This document shows positions 26,399-38,800 of a DNA stretch of 64,000 nt, one piece after another. The position numbers and the translations under genes were made by a program. The DNA comes from Lingula anatina. Its lineage: Eukaryota > Brachiopoda > Lingulata > Lingulida > Lingulidae. The notes under the pieces were generated by a model. That model saw nothing but the letters and a program-made list of their open reading frames with translations. It searched no databases and had not been told where the DNA came from. The stretch is taken from assembly GCF_001039355.2 (NCBI RefSeq), contig NW_019775887.1:113950-177949 (forward strand), in the 5' to 3' direction. Position 1 is the stretch's first letter, and each line of letters starts with the position of its first letter.

Positions 26399-28994
26399 CA
26401 TGCACGCACACATACACAAACACACCACTGGCTATTTAATATCACTCAAAACTGAGATTTAAATTTTTTTTAACTTGAAGTTAACACTTCTTCTATTGAG
26501 TCTCTATTGTTTCATTAAAATATATTTAATTTCCCTAAAATGTAAATTTGTGCAAGTGCTTTTTTTAATTACTGGTAAAAACAAAGTAATCATATTGGTT
26601 TTAAATACAAAGCAGACCATTCCATTCCCATACTAGATGGATCTATCCAACTCCTGGGGGATTCTCGCTAAATTGCGTTCAGTTTAAGTGGCTTAAATGT
26701 CTGGTACACCCCCTTGTAACTTCAAGTACGTGGGTAAATTAAAAAAAAACTTTATATGGTCCATGATGTTGTTCATTTTGCTATACGAAGGGGTGTGCCA
26801 GACAATTAGGCTAATTATACTGGCTTAACCTTAGCAAAATTAATCCCTGCCAAGATAGATTGCTCCTGCTAGTACGATAAAGTTATGGGAATGCAGTCTA
26901 AGATTTCACAATATCAGTGCTCCACTTTATCATCTGACCTTGATATTTGCTTCCATGAAGCTATATTTTTCACAGAAGACCAAGGGTTATAAGGCAGAGG
27001 GGGTCCACTGCTTGTTTTATTAAATATACAGCAGGTGATGTGATTGATTAGCATCATATGAGATATATAAAACATTTAATATCCAAAAGATCCATAATAA
27101 TTCCAGAAAACCCAATGTATAGAGCCTAAAATGATTGAATTTCTTCTTATAAAAAATCAAAAATGATGATCTTCTCAGCTACAATATTCTATTTCAAATG
27201 AATAAATGAATGAATGAAGAATATGAAGCTAACATTGGTCATGCAGGAAAAAGTACCAAACATGACAAATATTGGTATTTCATGAGTAATTTTGTACCAG
27301 CAGTAAACCCCCCTATGATTCAGGTGATTAAAAGCAAGTACGTTTCAGAACAAGAGATCGTGTTAATTTGTGCAGCCTAGATGAAACTTGATACCAGAAC
27401 TTCAGTACCACAATTTGAACTATATTTTTTATCAAAGTGGTTACAGGTTATAATACTTACCAATTTTCATGCTTGAAACTACTGTTGGAACAGAGCATGG
27501 GGCCATTTGAGCCTGAAATATTTTTAAAAATCTTTAAATAAGCAGACTAAACAAAAAATATGAAATAGGCCGCATTCAGAGAAGCGTACTAACTAGTATA
27601 TGCAGATCAATTATGGTGACCAATCTAAAAGCTTGCCATCTAATCCCCTTATAGGCACTGAATAGATCCATGGGGGATTATGAAAGAAGCATTCAAGTGG
27701 GTCGGCCATACCTGACCTGCTGACATTAGTTCACTGTTGCGTCTGCTGTTGTGAATGTGGCCATAGTCTCTTATGTCTTTATCATTTATGTATCTTTATT
27801 ATTTATGTACTGGTACATACACACAAATAGAGCTGTTGTACACAAACTTACCAAAGCTCCAGTATCTTCACTGGAATCCGAGTCCATGTCACTGGCATTG
27901 AATGTGGATGAGATTCTTTTCTTTTTCACTTCTGGAAAAAAAGTTTGCCTCGATTGTTACTTCACTGCCATAGTTACAAACCAAGGGCCAGAGAAGCAGA
28001 TATACAGGGTTTATGAAAGTTATTGTTCACTCACATTAACCCTATGATCACACCTTAGACAGCCAAAATAAGGACAAAAATTTGCCATGACATTCACATG
28101 CTATCTCAAATTAAACACTGTGATGCGCAAAAAATCTTTGACCATTTAAAATTTCAATAAGAAAACAAACATACCACATTTGGGCAGTAGTCTGTACACT
28201 CTGTATGGTGGTTCTGCATCTGAGCAGCTTAATTCTTTATCTTGGTTAATATCAGGTGCTTTATTAAAAGCACAGCGTAGACGTGTTTTCCAGGTTGCAT
28301 AGTCTGGCTTGTCTATGCCTGCTCTATATCTGCCTGTGTGTTCTGCCCATAGCTGAATGAAAAACAAAGAGGTTTAAAGCACACAAGATTGGTGGAACAT
28401 CTGAACATTTTGATTTGGGGGGGGGGGGGGGGGGTAGAGATGTAGAAAAGGTGAATTGATTTGCTTTTAAAATTGTAAATACTGCAAACTCATGTTTTTC
28501 TTGGTTGAATGCAAAAAATATGTCAAAATTTTGTATCCCCTCACTGAAATATACTGGTCTATATTTAAAACGATACACATAGCGCAATCTGTAGCATTTA
28601 TTTATAACATTCTAAATGAAAAAGCGACCTCTTCCGAAGTCTAAAAAATCTCAATTTACAGCCTGGCAGAGAAGTTGCAATTTTTTGGATCTGAATTTCA
28701 GTTTCATTCCAACTGACACTGTCCAGGCAAACTGTCAACTTATGTCCATTTGAGTCTAAACTGTGGCACACACGCACGCGCACACACACACACACACACA
28801 CACGAGAGAGAGAGAGGGACTACACCTACTTTAAATATAAGTGAATCTCCTTCATTCCAGTCTGGTTTTCCTCCATGTTTCCACGTTATTCTGAAAAGTG
28901 TGTGGTCCTCGTCTAACCAGTGAAGACCGGGAATAATCCCGCTGTTAATCTGTGCTTCCAACCAGGGCCGCAGACGCTGGCGATTTTCTGACAT
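17240..28994 (-). CDS. Interferon regulatory factor, paralogue A, 11 exons
   Basis: A nuclear transcription factor of innate immunity. Exons in gene order: 28830-28994, 28175-28352, 27852-27931, 27461-27512, 25633-25653 (21 bp micro-exon), 22424-22654, 21581-21691, 19916-20088, 19226-19383, 17568-17829 and 17240-17371; phases close to 520 aa. The DNA-binding domain (1-114) has the family's tryptophans at 11, 26, 38, 46, 57 and 76, and starts RLRPWLEAQINSG, closest to IRF1/2. Residues 115-280 are a low-complexity acidic and Gln-rich linker containing KCDSLDQQKY. Residues 280-510 form an IRF association domain (LFGP, MERGLLL, CVIFCASPHK, RLGFGQ, LCSLK). The ATG at 28992-28994 was chosen because it directly precedes the domain. 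Exon 6 uses a weak donor (gtctgt). The gene diverges from paralogue B. The assembly gap at 18197-18413 lies in its intron between exons 9 and 10. Confidence 0.93.
17922..18496. mobile_element. hAT-like element(s) interrupted by assembly gap
   Basis: It begins cagtggcggatttagagg and ends cctggatctgcccctg, inverted CAGNGGCGGAT-type ends as in the element at 8467. The middle is poly-G/poly-C tracts and the N gap, so one long or two nested elements are possible. Confidence 0.5.
18197..18413. other. Assembly gap (217 N)
   Basis: Preceded by a poly-C run and followed by a poly-G run. It lies in an IRF-A intron. Confidence 0.99.
18698..18915. mobile_element. Palindromic MITE (IRF-A intron)
   Basis: The left arm has ttcccatagattttagatcgatcta. 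The right arm is the inverted gatcgacctaNtttagatgg...ctatagaaatgggg. The inner arms share gggagt and ggacNcgNaa blocks. It is related to the element at 26613. Confidence 0.6.
20690..20940. repeat. Poly-G/poly-C rich repeat region
   Basis: A ggggggagggggggg run near 20701 and a cgccccccccctccccc run near 20911 bracket about 200 bp, including cctgtagccag. It may be a decayed foldback, but the ends could not be defined. Confidence 0.3.
21646..22006. repeat. Tandem partial duplication of IRF-A exon 7
   Basis: 21646-21820 covers the first 46 bp of exon 7 in gene order, its acceptor and about 130 bp of upstream intron. It recurs in diverged form at about 21829-22006. The second copy keeps a ctag acceptor and an open frame (VVMDEQSY) but runs into a TGA after about 20 codons without a clear donor, so it looks like a dead exon or at most a cryptic terminal exon. 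Confidence 0.75.
23421..23464. repeat. (AAAT)n microsatellite
   Basis: About eleven perfect aaat units in an IRF-A intron. Confidence 0.95.
26370..26396. repeat. (CA)n microsatellite
   Basis: A run of about 13 CA dinucleotides in an IRF-A intron. Confidence 0.9.
26613..26898. mobile_element. Palindromic MITE, GCATTCCCATA ends
   Basis: The left end is gaccattccattcccatac; the right end is gttatgggaatgcagtc inverted. Inner arms share tgtctggNacaccccctt and its inverted copy aaggggtgtgccagaca. About 285 bp, noncoding. Confidence 0.75.
27568..27762. mobile_element. Palindromic MITE with ATA target duplication
   Basis: ggccgcattcagag at the left, gtgaatgtggcc at the right; ATA flanks both sides (27565-27567 and 27763-27765). 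It has the same ends as the element at 2695-2899, with a different centre. Confidence 0.75.
28419..28435. repeat. Poly-G run
   Basis: About 17 consecutive G in an IRF-A intron. Confidence 0.9.
28776..28815. repeat. (CA)n(GA)n microsatellite
   Basis: A cacaca run passes into gagaga just downstream of the first IRF-A exon, in intron 1. Confidence 0.9.
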
Positions 28995-30428
28995 TACGGA
29001 TGTTTTCAAATTCTGCTGTCTAGTATATTTCTACTGCGTGTCTGAAAATGAGTAACAGACAAATCAAAAACGAATGTGGACGCAACAAACGCAAGGTCCT
29101 TGTATATCTGAAGGTTGCCGATTTACTCCTGTATCTGTGGGCGACAAATCATATTGTGAGATAATGTAATGTAGACCCGCTTTTGATAAGGTTCTGGGCC
29201 TTCTATAAATACATTGTCCATTTCGTAGAACTCTTAATCTTAGTTAGAAGTCCAATGCATTTATAGCTATAAAGGACATATTGTTCAATACAGTTAAAAA
29301 GAGCCGCTGCTAAAAATAGCGCGCGTCAAAATACCGAGACTACATTGTACTTTCGTTTTAGCCTGCGCTTCTTTGTGCAGCTTTCGTTGAAATGGTGTCT
29401 ACAATACTAAAGTGCCTAAAAGGTTTTTCCGAAGCAGATTTCACTTGAATTACCTGTAGATTTTGTCGCCAAAAATCTCTACGTTTTGTTCTAGCAGTAC
29501 CCGTATATTTTCAAAAATATCAAGGTACTTTGTTTTCTCTTCATCATTTCTTTACAGTGCCTTATCCTTCCTCGTGACTTTTTTCAATTTTTACACATAA
29601 ATTAAGCAATCTCTTAAAATATCTCATTATGGAATTAAACACACAAAATTGAAAGAAAAAAAACGCTTTTTTATCGTACTTGAATAGGATTTCCCAATAA
29701 GCTCCAACAGCTCCAAGTCGGCCAACAGCTTAGGCAAATGGTGTCTTCAGCTAACATCAATTGCTTTGCGTCCCGTGGGAGAAAGCACGTGGTTTATCAC
29801 AAACACTTATCATTTAAACCCAAGCTCATGAATGGGTACCGTCCCCCACATTGTAATTTCCTTTGCAACTAAAATTACATCGCACGTGATAGCTCGGACC
29901 GCGTGTCTTTGCGCGGCTTTGTCTTTCAACATTGTCGTAGCGGCCGTCATATGACTCGACTAAAGCTTGTTTTGGAGTAACGTAGCACGTGCGCACCTAT
30001 ATTTGGGCAAAGAATTTCCGGATCGGGAATGAATATTCAGAGCCCCTCGATTCAAATGAACTGCGAACCATATAGATGAATCATCCCTGTGCAAATAAAA
30101 CTTATTTTAGAGTATTTATTTTAAAAGACCACAGTGACGCTATATAATGACGCCACGGCGTGAATAATGATTCTAACTTTAGATGCTTTCGAGTCGCAGC
30201 GCTGGATTAAGCTCAGACTTCGCCATGGGTGGTGTACGTGCTTTTTTTTCAGCTGTTGGAAGAGCGGGGACATATTATTTTACCACTTTTATAAATATGA
30301 TCATGTATCATGCAATTAATTTTTACTTCAGCCGATACATCATGTCAGACATACGTCATTTACAAGATTTGCTGGCTTACTCCTTTTTTTTCAGTTTTGA
30401 CATTCAACGGATTCAAGAATTTTTCTAG

Positions 30429-30668
30429 ACCCTGTTCGCATTACTAGTGCATCGATCACAGGTGTGACAGGAATGGTAGTCCGCTAGGATCCGTACGTAG
30501 TTCGTGCCCCCATTACTTTGTACAGGTGATATTTGTCCCTATACTTACCCCAATAATTCTCCAGACTAGCCCTAACCTGCAGTAATCACATATCGGACCC
30601 GACCCCGGACTTCCATTCCTAGCTGTCACACCGGCACTACCAACACTATTATGAAATATGAACAAGGC
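30429..30668. mobile_element. Foldback element in the IRF spacer
   Basis: accctgttcgcattactagtg at the left resembles the inverted right end (gccttgttcatatttcataatagtg), and inner arms share ggtgtgacag and ggaatggNagtccg in inverted orientation. About 240 bp. Confidence 0.65.
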
Positions 30669-30842
30669 AGACGTAATTTATGTTTAAAACTCGCACAACA
30701 TTTTATGTTATCAATAAGACGAGTGGTTATATCATGCTATATATGTTAATCAGCTCCCTTGCTGATTGACTGTTTCCTTTCTAGTTACTCACCGGTTAAT
30801 TTTTGGTTGCGTCTAAACCGTTCTCTCGATCAGTGCATCAAG

Positions 30843-31148
30843 ATGCATTCCTTAGTTGGACACACGATTTACCGGTCTTTTTGTTTTGGTACTTCGAAAC
30901 TATTTGAAGAAATGACTGGGTTTTTCCAAGCATTGAAAATGAAACGATTCGTATTAGACCGATACTGCTGGAAATCCCGCATGTCTAATTTTGGACTAGG
31001 TCAAGGGACTTCCCCTTTTGCAGTGCCTACCTATCAGTTGCTGCATTCAATAGCACAACAAAAGCAATCTGGAATTTTTAGAAACTTATTCGCGTTGAGG
31101 CAGCTTGTTAAGAATACAGCAAGAACTCGTTTGATGAGAAAACTGTAA
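30843..31148 (+). CDS. Unrecognised 101-residue open frame between the IRF genes
   Basis: An ATG-initiated frame of 101 aa, basic (many Arg and Lys), ending RTRLMRKL. The frame is also open for 28 codons upstream, following a ctttctag that could be a splice acceptor. No family is recognised and no signal peptide or membrane segment is visible. It could be a lineage-specific gene, a fragment, or chance. Confidence 0.2.
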   Translation: MHSLVGHTIYRSFCFGTSKLFEEMTGFFQALKMKRFVLDRYCWKSRMSNFGLGQGTSPFAVPTYQLLHSIAQQKQSGIFRNLFALRQLVKNTARTRLMRKL

Positions 31149-32820
31149 ATGACCTGTCTGATGATTTTTTTCTGTTGTTAAACAATCAATAACGAACGTC
31201 TCCCTTCTCACCTCAGACACGTCTTTTCACTCAAAGGCGTCAGGTGCTTTTAAGTATGTATTCGTTCGCAGCTGTATACATTTGACAGAACGTGATCGTC
31301 AAACTATTTTATTTTGTTGTAACTCGATACACCTAAATAATAGTGCGATCAATTGCAAATTGTGCTCCAAACCTATTTACTTTGAACCTGTTGTGCACTG
31401 AAGTTTCAGGAAGTTTTGTTCATTAATTACTCTGTATGTATAGGTCTATTTAACGTATCTAAGATATTCCAGGCGACAAATATTGGGCCAAATATTACGG
31501 TTTATATTTTATGTTTAATGTTTATGTTCACTAGCTAGTTTTGCATACGAATAAAATTCCTTTAAAATTAAAAATAATTAAGTATCAGCATGTCATTAGA
31601 TATTAATAGTGTGCCTATTTCTTAATTTTCTTTGAACCAAAAACCTAATATTCTGAATCAATATGACAGTTAAAACCGTAGATAGACGCAATGCTTCGGA
31701 GAAGTTACGATGAAAAAACATAAAAAACACAACTACCTGCAGTTCACATGCATCATTCAATAACAAAGAGAAATTAAAAATATATGAAATGAGCACAAAA
31801 TATGGTCTTCTTAGAATCCCGTAAATCCTTTTAACTCATCTGGCGATAGGCCTGTGTCGGCGTATGCTTATATACTAACAGTTCTATATTTAGATTCATT
31901 AAATTTTTGAAAGACAAATGCAAGAAGAGCTCACAAATGAAGGGATTTCCGTTTTAGACCCATCGGCTCCTCATGAGGCGATCTTGTCAACCTATTATTA
32001 GACGTGCGACGTAATTGCGATCAATGATCGTTTATCAGAACCTACGTTCATACACTGACCTCTGACGAAGAGTGCAAACAGGTGAAAAGCCTTTGAGTAC
32101 ACCTCTACCCACCATATATGGTTAGTCACGTGGTTGACGCTCCTTATATGGAAGGCAGCTAAGGTAACGGGGAGGAGTTGCCAGCGGCTTTTTTTTTCTG
32201 CTCAGACCGGAGGCGGTTCGACCGGCATGCTTGGGTGGGGGGAAACGTCATTAAATCCTTGCCCCCTCCCCCACCCACAGGGAATAAAACTGATTGTTTC
32301 ACAACTGTATATAATCGGTGTGTTGAGCAGAGATTTTCATTAGTAATTAACGTTAGACAGAGTGGACAGGCCCTCTCATACCGTGCACGTGTAAAATATA
32401 TTTCTTTAACTGTAGGCCCACTTTAACAGAGGACTGTGCTTTAATCTACCCGCAAGTGACAGAAAGATCCGGTTGATATAATTTTTGATGCAATTGTAAT
32501 TATTGATTGTCAATGGATTGCCTATAGATAGGCGAAAAGGAGCATTGCGACATTGACTGGATTCATGATGTCATGAGCCAAATTAATATTACCCAATCTA
32601 TGCCTCTACGTCACAGTCCCACGTTGAATCTCAGTGTTGATAAATAGACAACCGCAGTCTGTCCGCCTACAGTTTTAAGACGTTGACAACAATTTCTCCA
32701 CTTTTGTTCTCGTTCAGATTTGAAAGAAAGACTCGCAGGGGTTCACACGGCACAGACGCGACTTAACTTTCCGTTTACACAGCCGTCTGGGAAATAAGTT
32801 ATTATAAAAGAGACAAAAAA

Positions 32821-35800
32821 ATGTCCGTAAATCGCCAGCGTCTGCGACCCTGGTTGGAGGCTCAAATCAACAGCGGTCGTGTTCCTGGACTCCGGTGGTT
32901 GGACAGGGATCACACCATCTTCAGAATTCCATGGAAGCACGGAGGAAAACAAGGCTGGAGAGAGGAGGACTCGCTCATTTTTAAAGTAAGAAGATTTAAT
33001 ACTTTAAAATTTTTAGAGTCCAAACACAAGGTCAGCGTCCAAATCCAACGTCTTTTGCCGCTTATTTAAAAGCGAGACAAATCAAAGTTAAATTACAGCA
33101 TAGATCATTTTGGCGGTCTGTCTAGGCTAAATTACACTTTCATTTTCTTAGTTTTGAAGGCTATACTATATTCCGTCCGTATTGAGTATGTAGCAAATCA
33201 AATATATAAGGCTGTTTAACTTGTGATTTGGTGGTGAAAGATTATCAAGAAGCGTACGCTCTCGGATGTGGCAAAGTTGCGGAACCCTACTACAGCGTGG
33301 GCTTCTTTGCCTTGTCATTTTCATGGTTCACTCAGTACAGTGAGAAGACCTATCATTCGGTCTACAGGGTCTGAAAAGCTGACCCGTGTGAGCACTTAAA
33401 ACAGTGAATCTTTAAACCAAACATATTTTTGAGATAGAATAAAATAAAATTTCGTTTTTTTTTTATAGAATTGGGCTGAACATACAGGGAGGTTTAGAAA
33501 GGGAATAGATCAACCCGATTACGCCACCTGGAAAACGCGTCTCCGCATGGCATTAAACAGGGCGCCCAAAATACAAGAGCTGAGAACGATGAGCAGACCC
33601 GACGATGAAGACCCCTTCAGAGTGTATAGATTCTTGACAGCAACTGGTATGTTATGAATTTATGAATTTATGTTAACTTTGGTCCATAGATATAGAAATT
33701 GTTAATTCGACTTATTTCCGAACTGGTACATACGTTCGTGTTACGATGGTGTACAATATCTAGGAGATCATTGTACAGTACGAATGTGAAGCGCACTTTT
33801 TTCTGACTTAGGTTCTGCTGAACAGAATTAGACTATTACCCCCTTCTTCCAAAATGTTCACTTGGGGAGGCTAAGCATTGATATGTGTATATTTGTTTTA
33901 GTAATAGAGATTATATACCAACGTTCCCTAAAATGATAAAATGAAAGTAGTTGTTTAGTCTAGGCAATTGTCTTTTGTTGGATTGCTCACCTGGTAAGGG
34001 TTTGCATGGCATTGTGAAATATGGGGTCCTAAAATACCGCGCTTAAATTTCCGCCCCTTTCTTCAACTCTTTCGTTTTAAACATCGGGCTATAAAAAACA
34101 CGTGCAGTTCTGAGAATTATACCTGTTTTATCGTTTCTCTTACATCAGTTTACAAGCCTTTTCTGTGTCCAGGAATGTTTTAAATTACACCTCTTCACAA
34201 TTTTTTATACCACATGGGGCTTATTTGTGGTTAAAGTTTGGAACTTATCCAACCGGGGAACATGACACATGGCAATCTGCCCCCCAAAGAAATAAAAATT
34301 ATGATCACCTTAAGCTGAGATGAATATAAACTGCTAGTTTTCCAAATTGAGTTTACTCTAGCGGTTTTATGGAAAAATGCACCTTAAATAAATGAAAATA
34401 CAGAGAAGGTCGGAAACATAGAGCACCCAGTTAAGAAAAGAAAAACACGAACCTATAACCATAGCGAGTAATGCTAAGGGCATTGATATCGTTATTCACC
34501 TGAAATTTAAGCTATACAATGAAGTACTGCACTTGCTCATTGATCTCATCAAAATATTTATAGCCCTTCCAAGAACTGTTTACCTTTTCTCTGATAACAA
34601 TCACAACCCTGGCGCTTATGCTTATTGACAGTTTCTGTGCGTGAAGGGGGCAGGCATGGAAGAGGAGTGAGGGGGGTCTATAAATTTCCATTCCTATATT
34701 TTCGTATTTCTCTGTTTTTCTTTAATTCATGAAAATATGCATTTAACCAGAGTGGCTGAATGCTGCATATAGACTAACGTTCAGCAGAGCTTCAATGGCC
34801 AAGTGAGAAAATAATATGATTCTAAATAACTCAGGCATGCACCCTTTTAATGAGCTCAAATATTGCAATATCTTATAAACAACGCAGTTTTTTGTATTAC
34901 TACTTTCCCTTTTATCACTACAGAAAAAGGAGACTCTTCAACATGTCTGACAGAAAATGACTCCAATTTGGATGAAGACAATGGAACCTGGGTAAGTAAC
35001 ACCTCTTTCTTGACCCCACCCCCTTAATGTTATAGAGAGTAACAAATAATTAGGTGTCTCATATCAAAAGGGTTAAAAGGTTGACGTGGGTCATAGCTTT
35101 CCCCCCACTTCAGGAACTATATTTAGACTTGAAAAGTTCACAAAACTGAATCACTAAGAAACAGCATTACCTTACATTGGGATCGATCCTTATACCCACA
35201 GGGTGTATTGAATTTCTATGTAAATCAGTGAATAATTCTTTAAATTACCTACACCCCCTCCAATCTCCTTCACACCGGCTTACCATCCACTCCACAATTT
35301 AATTTTGGATTTGGAAATTTGAAAATAAAAATGGAAACTGAAACAACTGCTCCCCAACACACACACACACACACCTTTGGCCCTACCCTTTGCCAGTACA
35401 TTCTCTGTGTAAAACGTAGGCGAAATACCTGTACTAGAGTAAAGATAGCTTTGTGAATGCTTAAAAATATATTTCATGTTAAAAAAACACCAACTGCATC
35501 CAATGTCTAGACCAAAATAGCACACAGTCTTAAAAAATTGCTTTGGACTGCAAATGAATCTCGCAGAAATGTTCACATAAGCTTTGACACAAAAAAGTAT
35601 GAAAATGAAAACAACACAAATTGTATAATTGCTTTTATAAGTAAAATTCTTTCTAATCTTACAAAAAATAAATTAATTAATTAACAAATAAATAAATAAA
35701 AAACATTTTCCCATGTATTAAAAACATTTTCTTACTTATGAAAAAGTAATTTATGTAGGTTCATATATTTTGAACAGTATGTTTTATCTTCTTCAGATTC

Positions 35801-38800
35801 CTCTAAATCTCATTGAACCTCCTTCCATGATGTCCATAGATGAGGAGTGGGCAAACATTAATTCTGATGACCTGGTCAAGTGCGACAGTCTTGACCAACA
35901 GAAGTACGTCAGTGGTGGTCACGCCATGATGCCTGTCCAGCCAGAAATGAGTGTAGGGATGACCCCTGTGTCCGGCGTTACTGACCACGACTCAGATGTG
36001 CCCAAGGGAATACTGGGACAAAGCGATGACTTGCAAATTGCAGGTAGTGCTTTTTTTATTTTCGTCTTCAGTTTTTATAATTCAGTATCCATGAAATAAC
36101 TCACTTTATTAAAGTTACTATGACATCTAGAATTAAGTGGTAACCATTGTACGTTTAGTATACTAATTAACATAGCTGAAAAAGAAGTGTTTAATCAAAA
36201 AGTCCACCTATGAGTGCACTTCGTAGTTCTGAAAATATTTATCAGATTTTTGCTGATAAAGGTCAGCATAACTGACAAAAATATCTACTTTGAGAATTAT
36301 GAGTCAAAAAATCATTATTTTTACAAGGCACACCTTTCAATGATTTCTGTAATTTCTTAAAATTGGTACATTTAAATACAGGATCTAGTACTAAATCAAC
36401 AAAGACACCATCAAAAAAGTTAAGTTTTCACAATCTTCCACATGTATCATTGTTTTATTGTGACTAGGTTGATGTCATTCTTTACTTCTGCTTTTTGTCG
36501 ACTATATCACAATGAGATGACGAGTCAATCTGCCCCTAGGTGGCAGTTCAGGAAGTAAAAAAAAAAAACATGATGGTCTCAACTCTGTTGCTCATCAGTT
36601 GAATTTCACTAAATTGTGCAACTGCAATAATAAAAATAACAATACAACAAAAACCACAAGTTTGTGGTTAAGAGACAGCAACAGATAAAGAAAGATTTCA
36701 TGAATCTTTATTTTTAGGATACTTAACTAATAATTTATTGTTACTCACAATGTTACTCTAAATTTTCTCAAACAATAAAACTTCATAATCTTTTACACAG
36801 TGTATTGACAAAACCACAAGACTTATGATTTTCGAAGAAACTAGCACAGGTATATGAAATAACCTATTTCCTCTTCTTTAGAAACAGGAAGTACAGCACA
36901 ATTGCTGATTAATATGCTCGTAATTAAATGATTTTCCTGAATATTTGTACTGCCCAATAATTATAATAGTTGTCAAACAAATTTTCAAAATTATTCAAGG
37001 AAACTGAATCAGGTGGAGAAAGAACTATACCTTGACACCAGAAACAGGAAGAAACATAATTAATGGACAGTCATGAATCAAATGTTGTGTTTCATGTAAT
37101 TACTGTGTACTTGAAAATTTAAGCTTTCACAATACCACAACTCAATTATTAAATTTCTATTCAAGCTCTCTAAATATATATATATGTCGAAACTAACAAA
37201 AAAATAGGATTCTGCAATAAGCATAACTGAATCAGTTAAAAAAATTCACATGACCCACTCAGAAAAACAAAACATTTATATAAATCATAATCAGTGAGAA
37301 TTCACAGTCCTGAAAAGCCCCCACCCCCACCCCCTGGGGCCCTTCACCTGGTCATCCATTTCAGGCTCAACCCAGCATAGTTTGATCCAATTCTTGCCAC
37401 TCATTAAATTTGAAAAAAGGCAAACTGGATCTTAGGATCACTTGTAGATAAAGTGATGTCAATATTGACTTTCAGTCATGTGCTGCCCTGTTATAAAAGT
37501 GAAAAGATAGGGGGCTGCATTTTGTCAAGTTCTATTGATCAAAATGTTGACAGTTCTGCTCAGCTGGTGATAAAAGTTGTCCACAAAGGAAGACATAATC
37601 TTTGATGACTAATTACCTGGTGGACATATATACTAACAAATTATGGCTCTACTTAATGATAAGAATGTGAAATGGCCATCCCATGACCAGTCTTCAGTTT
37701 CATTCCTGTCGCTATTTGCACATGAATCGGGAAACATAAAACTTTAAGATGCATATTAGGTGAGGACTCCTCAAACCATAGTCACTGAACTCAATCGCAT
37801 GCTGCCATAGAGATTCAAATAGTATAACTAAAAACTGAAGACTTTTGTTACATTAGCCCCCCACCCCACCCCACCCACCCACCCAACAAAAAAAAAGATG
37901 TTTATGCAGACATTCTCTTCTTACCTTGTGTGCCTTACATAAAGGAGGGGAAAATAGGGCATTTACAACTTGAAATTTGAAAAGGTAAGTTTTTTCTGCT
38001 GACCAAGATATTGATTTCTGAATCAGTTTTATTTTTCATCTTCCAAGACAAATGTATCACGTGTGTACTGACGTCTTTCATGTTGTCACAAATTTTGTTT
38101 TCAATTTGTTTTATGTATAATCACAAGGCCTGTCTAGTTCCATCTTGTGACAATTATGAACAAGTGTGCAAATAAAGACTATAGAGACAAAAGAAAATTT
38201 GATATCATGACGTGAAAGTTGCCACCTGATTGTGAGCATGAGAGATAAAACTATTAAGTTGATTTAATTGTAAAAGTAAAACCAACACTTAGTATAGCAC
38301 GATGCCCTTGCAACAAGTTCAACAAGTTTAAATTGGGATTTGGGTTCAAGTCACCGTTTAGTTTTCTCAACTCCCAAGCAGGTATCAGTAGATGACAATG
38401 AAATCACCAGAACAGCTACAATTATTAATTATTACTATCTAATCTGATCCACCTGTCTCTCCCCCTAAAAAATAAAAAAATGCCATACATACCCTTTCAA
38501 AATAAACCAAACAACATTCAGAATACTTCTCTTAATAGAATATGTATATTTCTAGTCATTAAAATATAATTTGAATTCTAAGTAATATTCACTTCCTCAT
38601 ACAGGCCATCAGATGTTAGTGAAACTGTTCTACCTCAACAGCCAAGTCGCCCAGTACGAGATGAACAACCCCAACGGCAGTCGCCTGTATTATAATTCAT
38701 CCTATCCTGGCACTGCACAGCACATGGCCGAGATTGCTCAGACCTATGCCGGGGAGATGAGAGATCAGGTATGGAAATATGGTAATAGCTCTGTAAGTTT

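Larger units (their letters stand above)
28995..32820. promoter_or_regulatory. Divergent spacer between IRF-A and IRF-B
   Basis: The two start codons face away from each other over 3.8 kb. Five CACGTG E-boxes are visible: 29786, 29883, 29986, 32127 and 32386. An IRF-like core AAACGAAA is present on the minus strand near 29353 (ctttcgtttt). A foldback element is at 30429-30668. No transcription start or TATA box can be fixed by eye. Confidence 0.45.

Noticed and set aside
30183-30428. A plus-strand frame of 81 codons with Phe-rich composition
   Set aside because: No family, no splice context, and low-complexity T runs; probably chance.
38297-38365. A tRNA-like B box (gggttcaagtc)
   Set aside because: No matching A box at proper spacing and no cloverleaf; too weak even for a SINE call.
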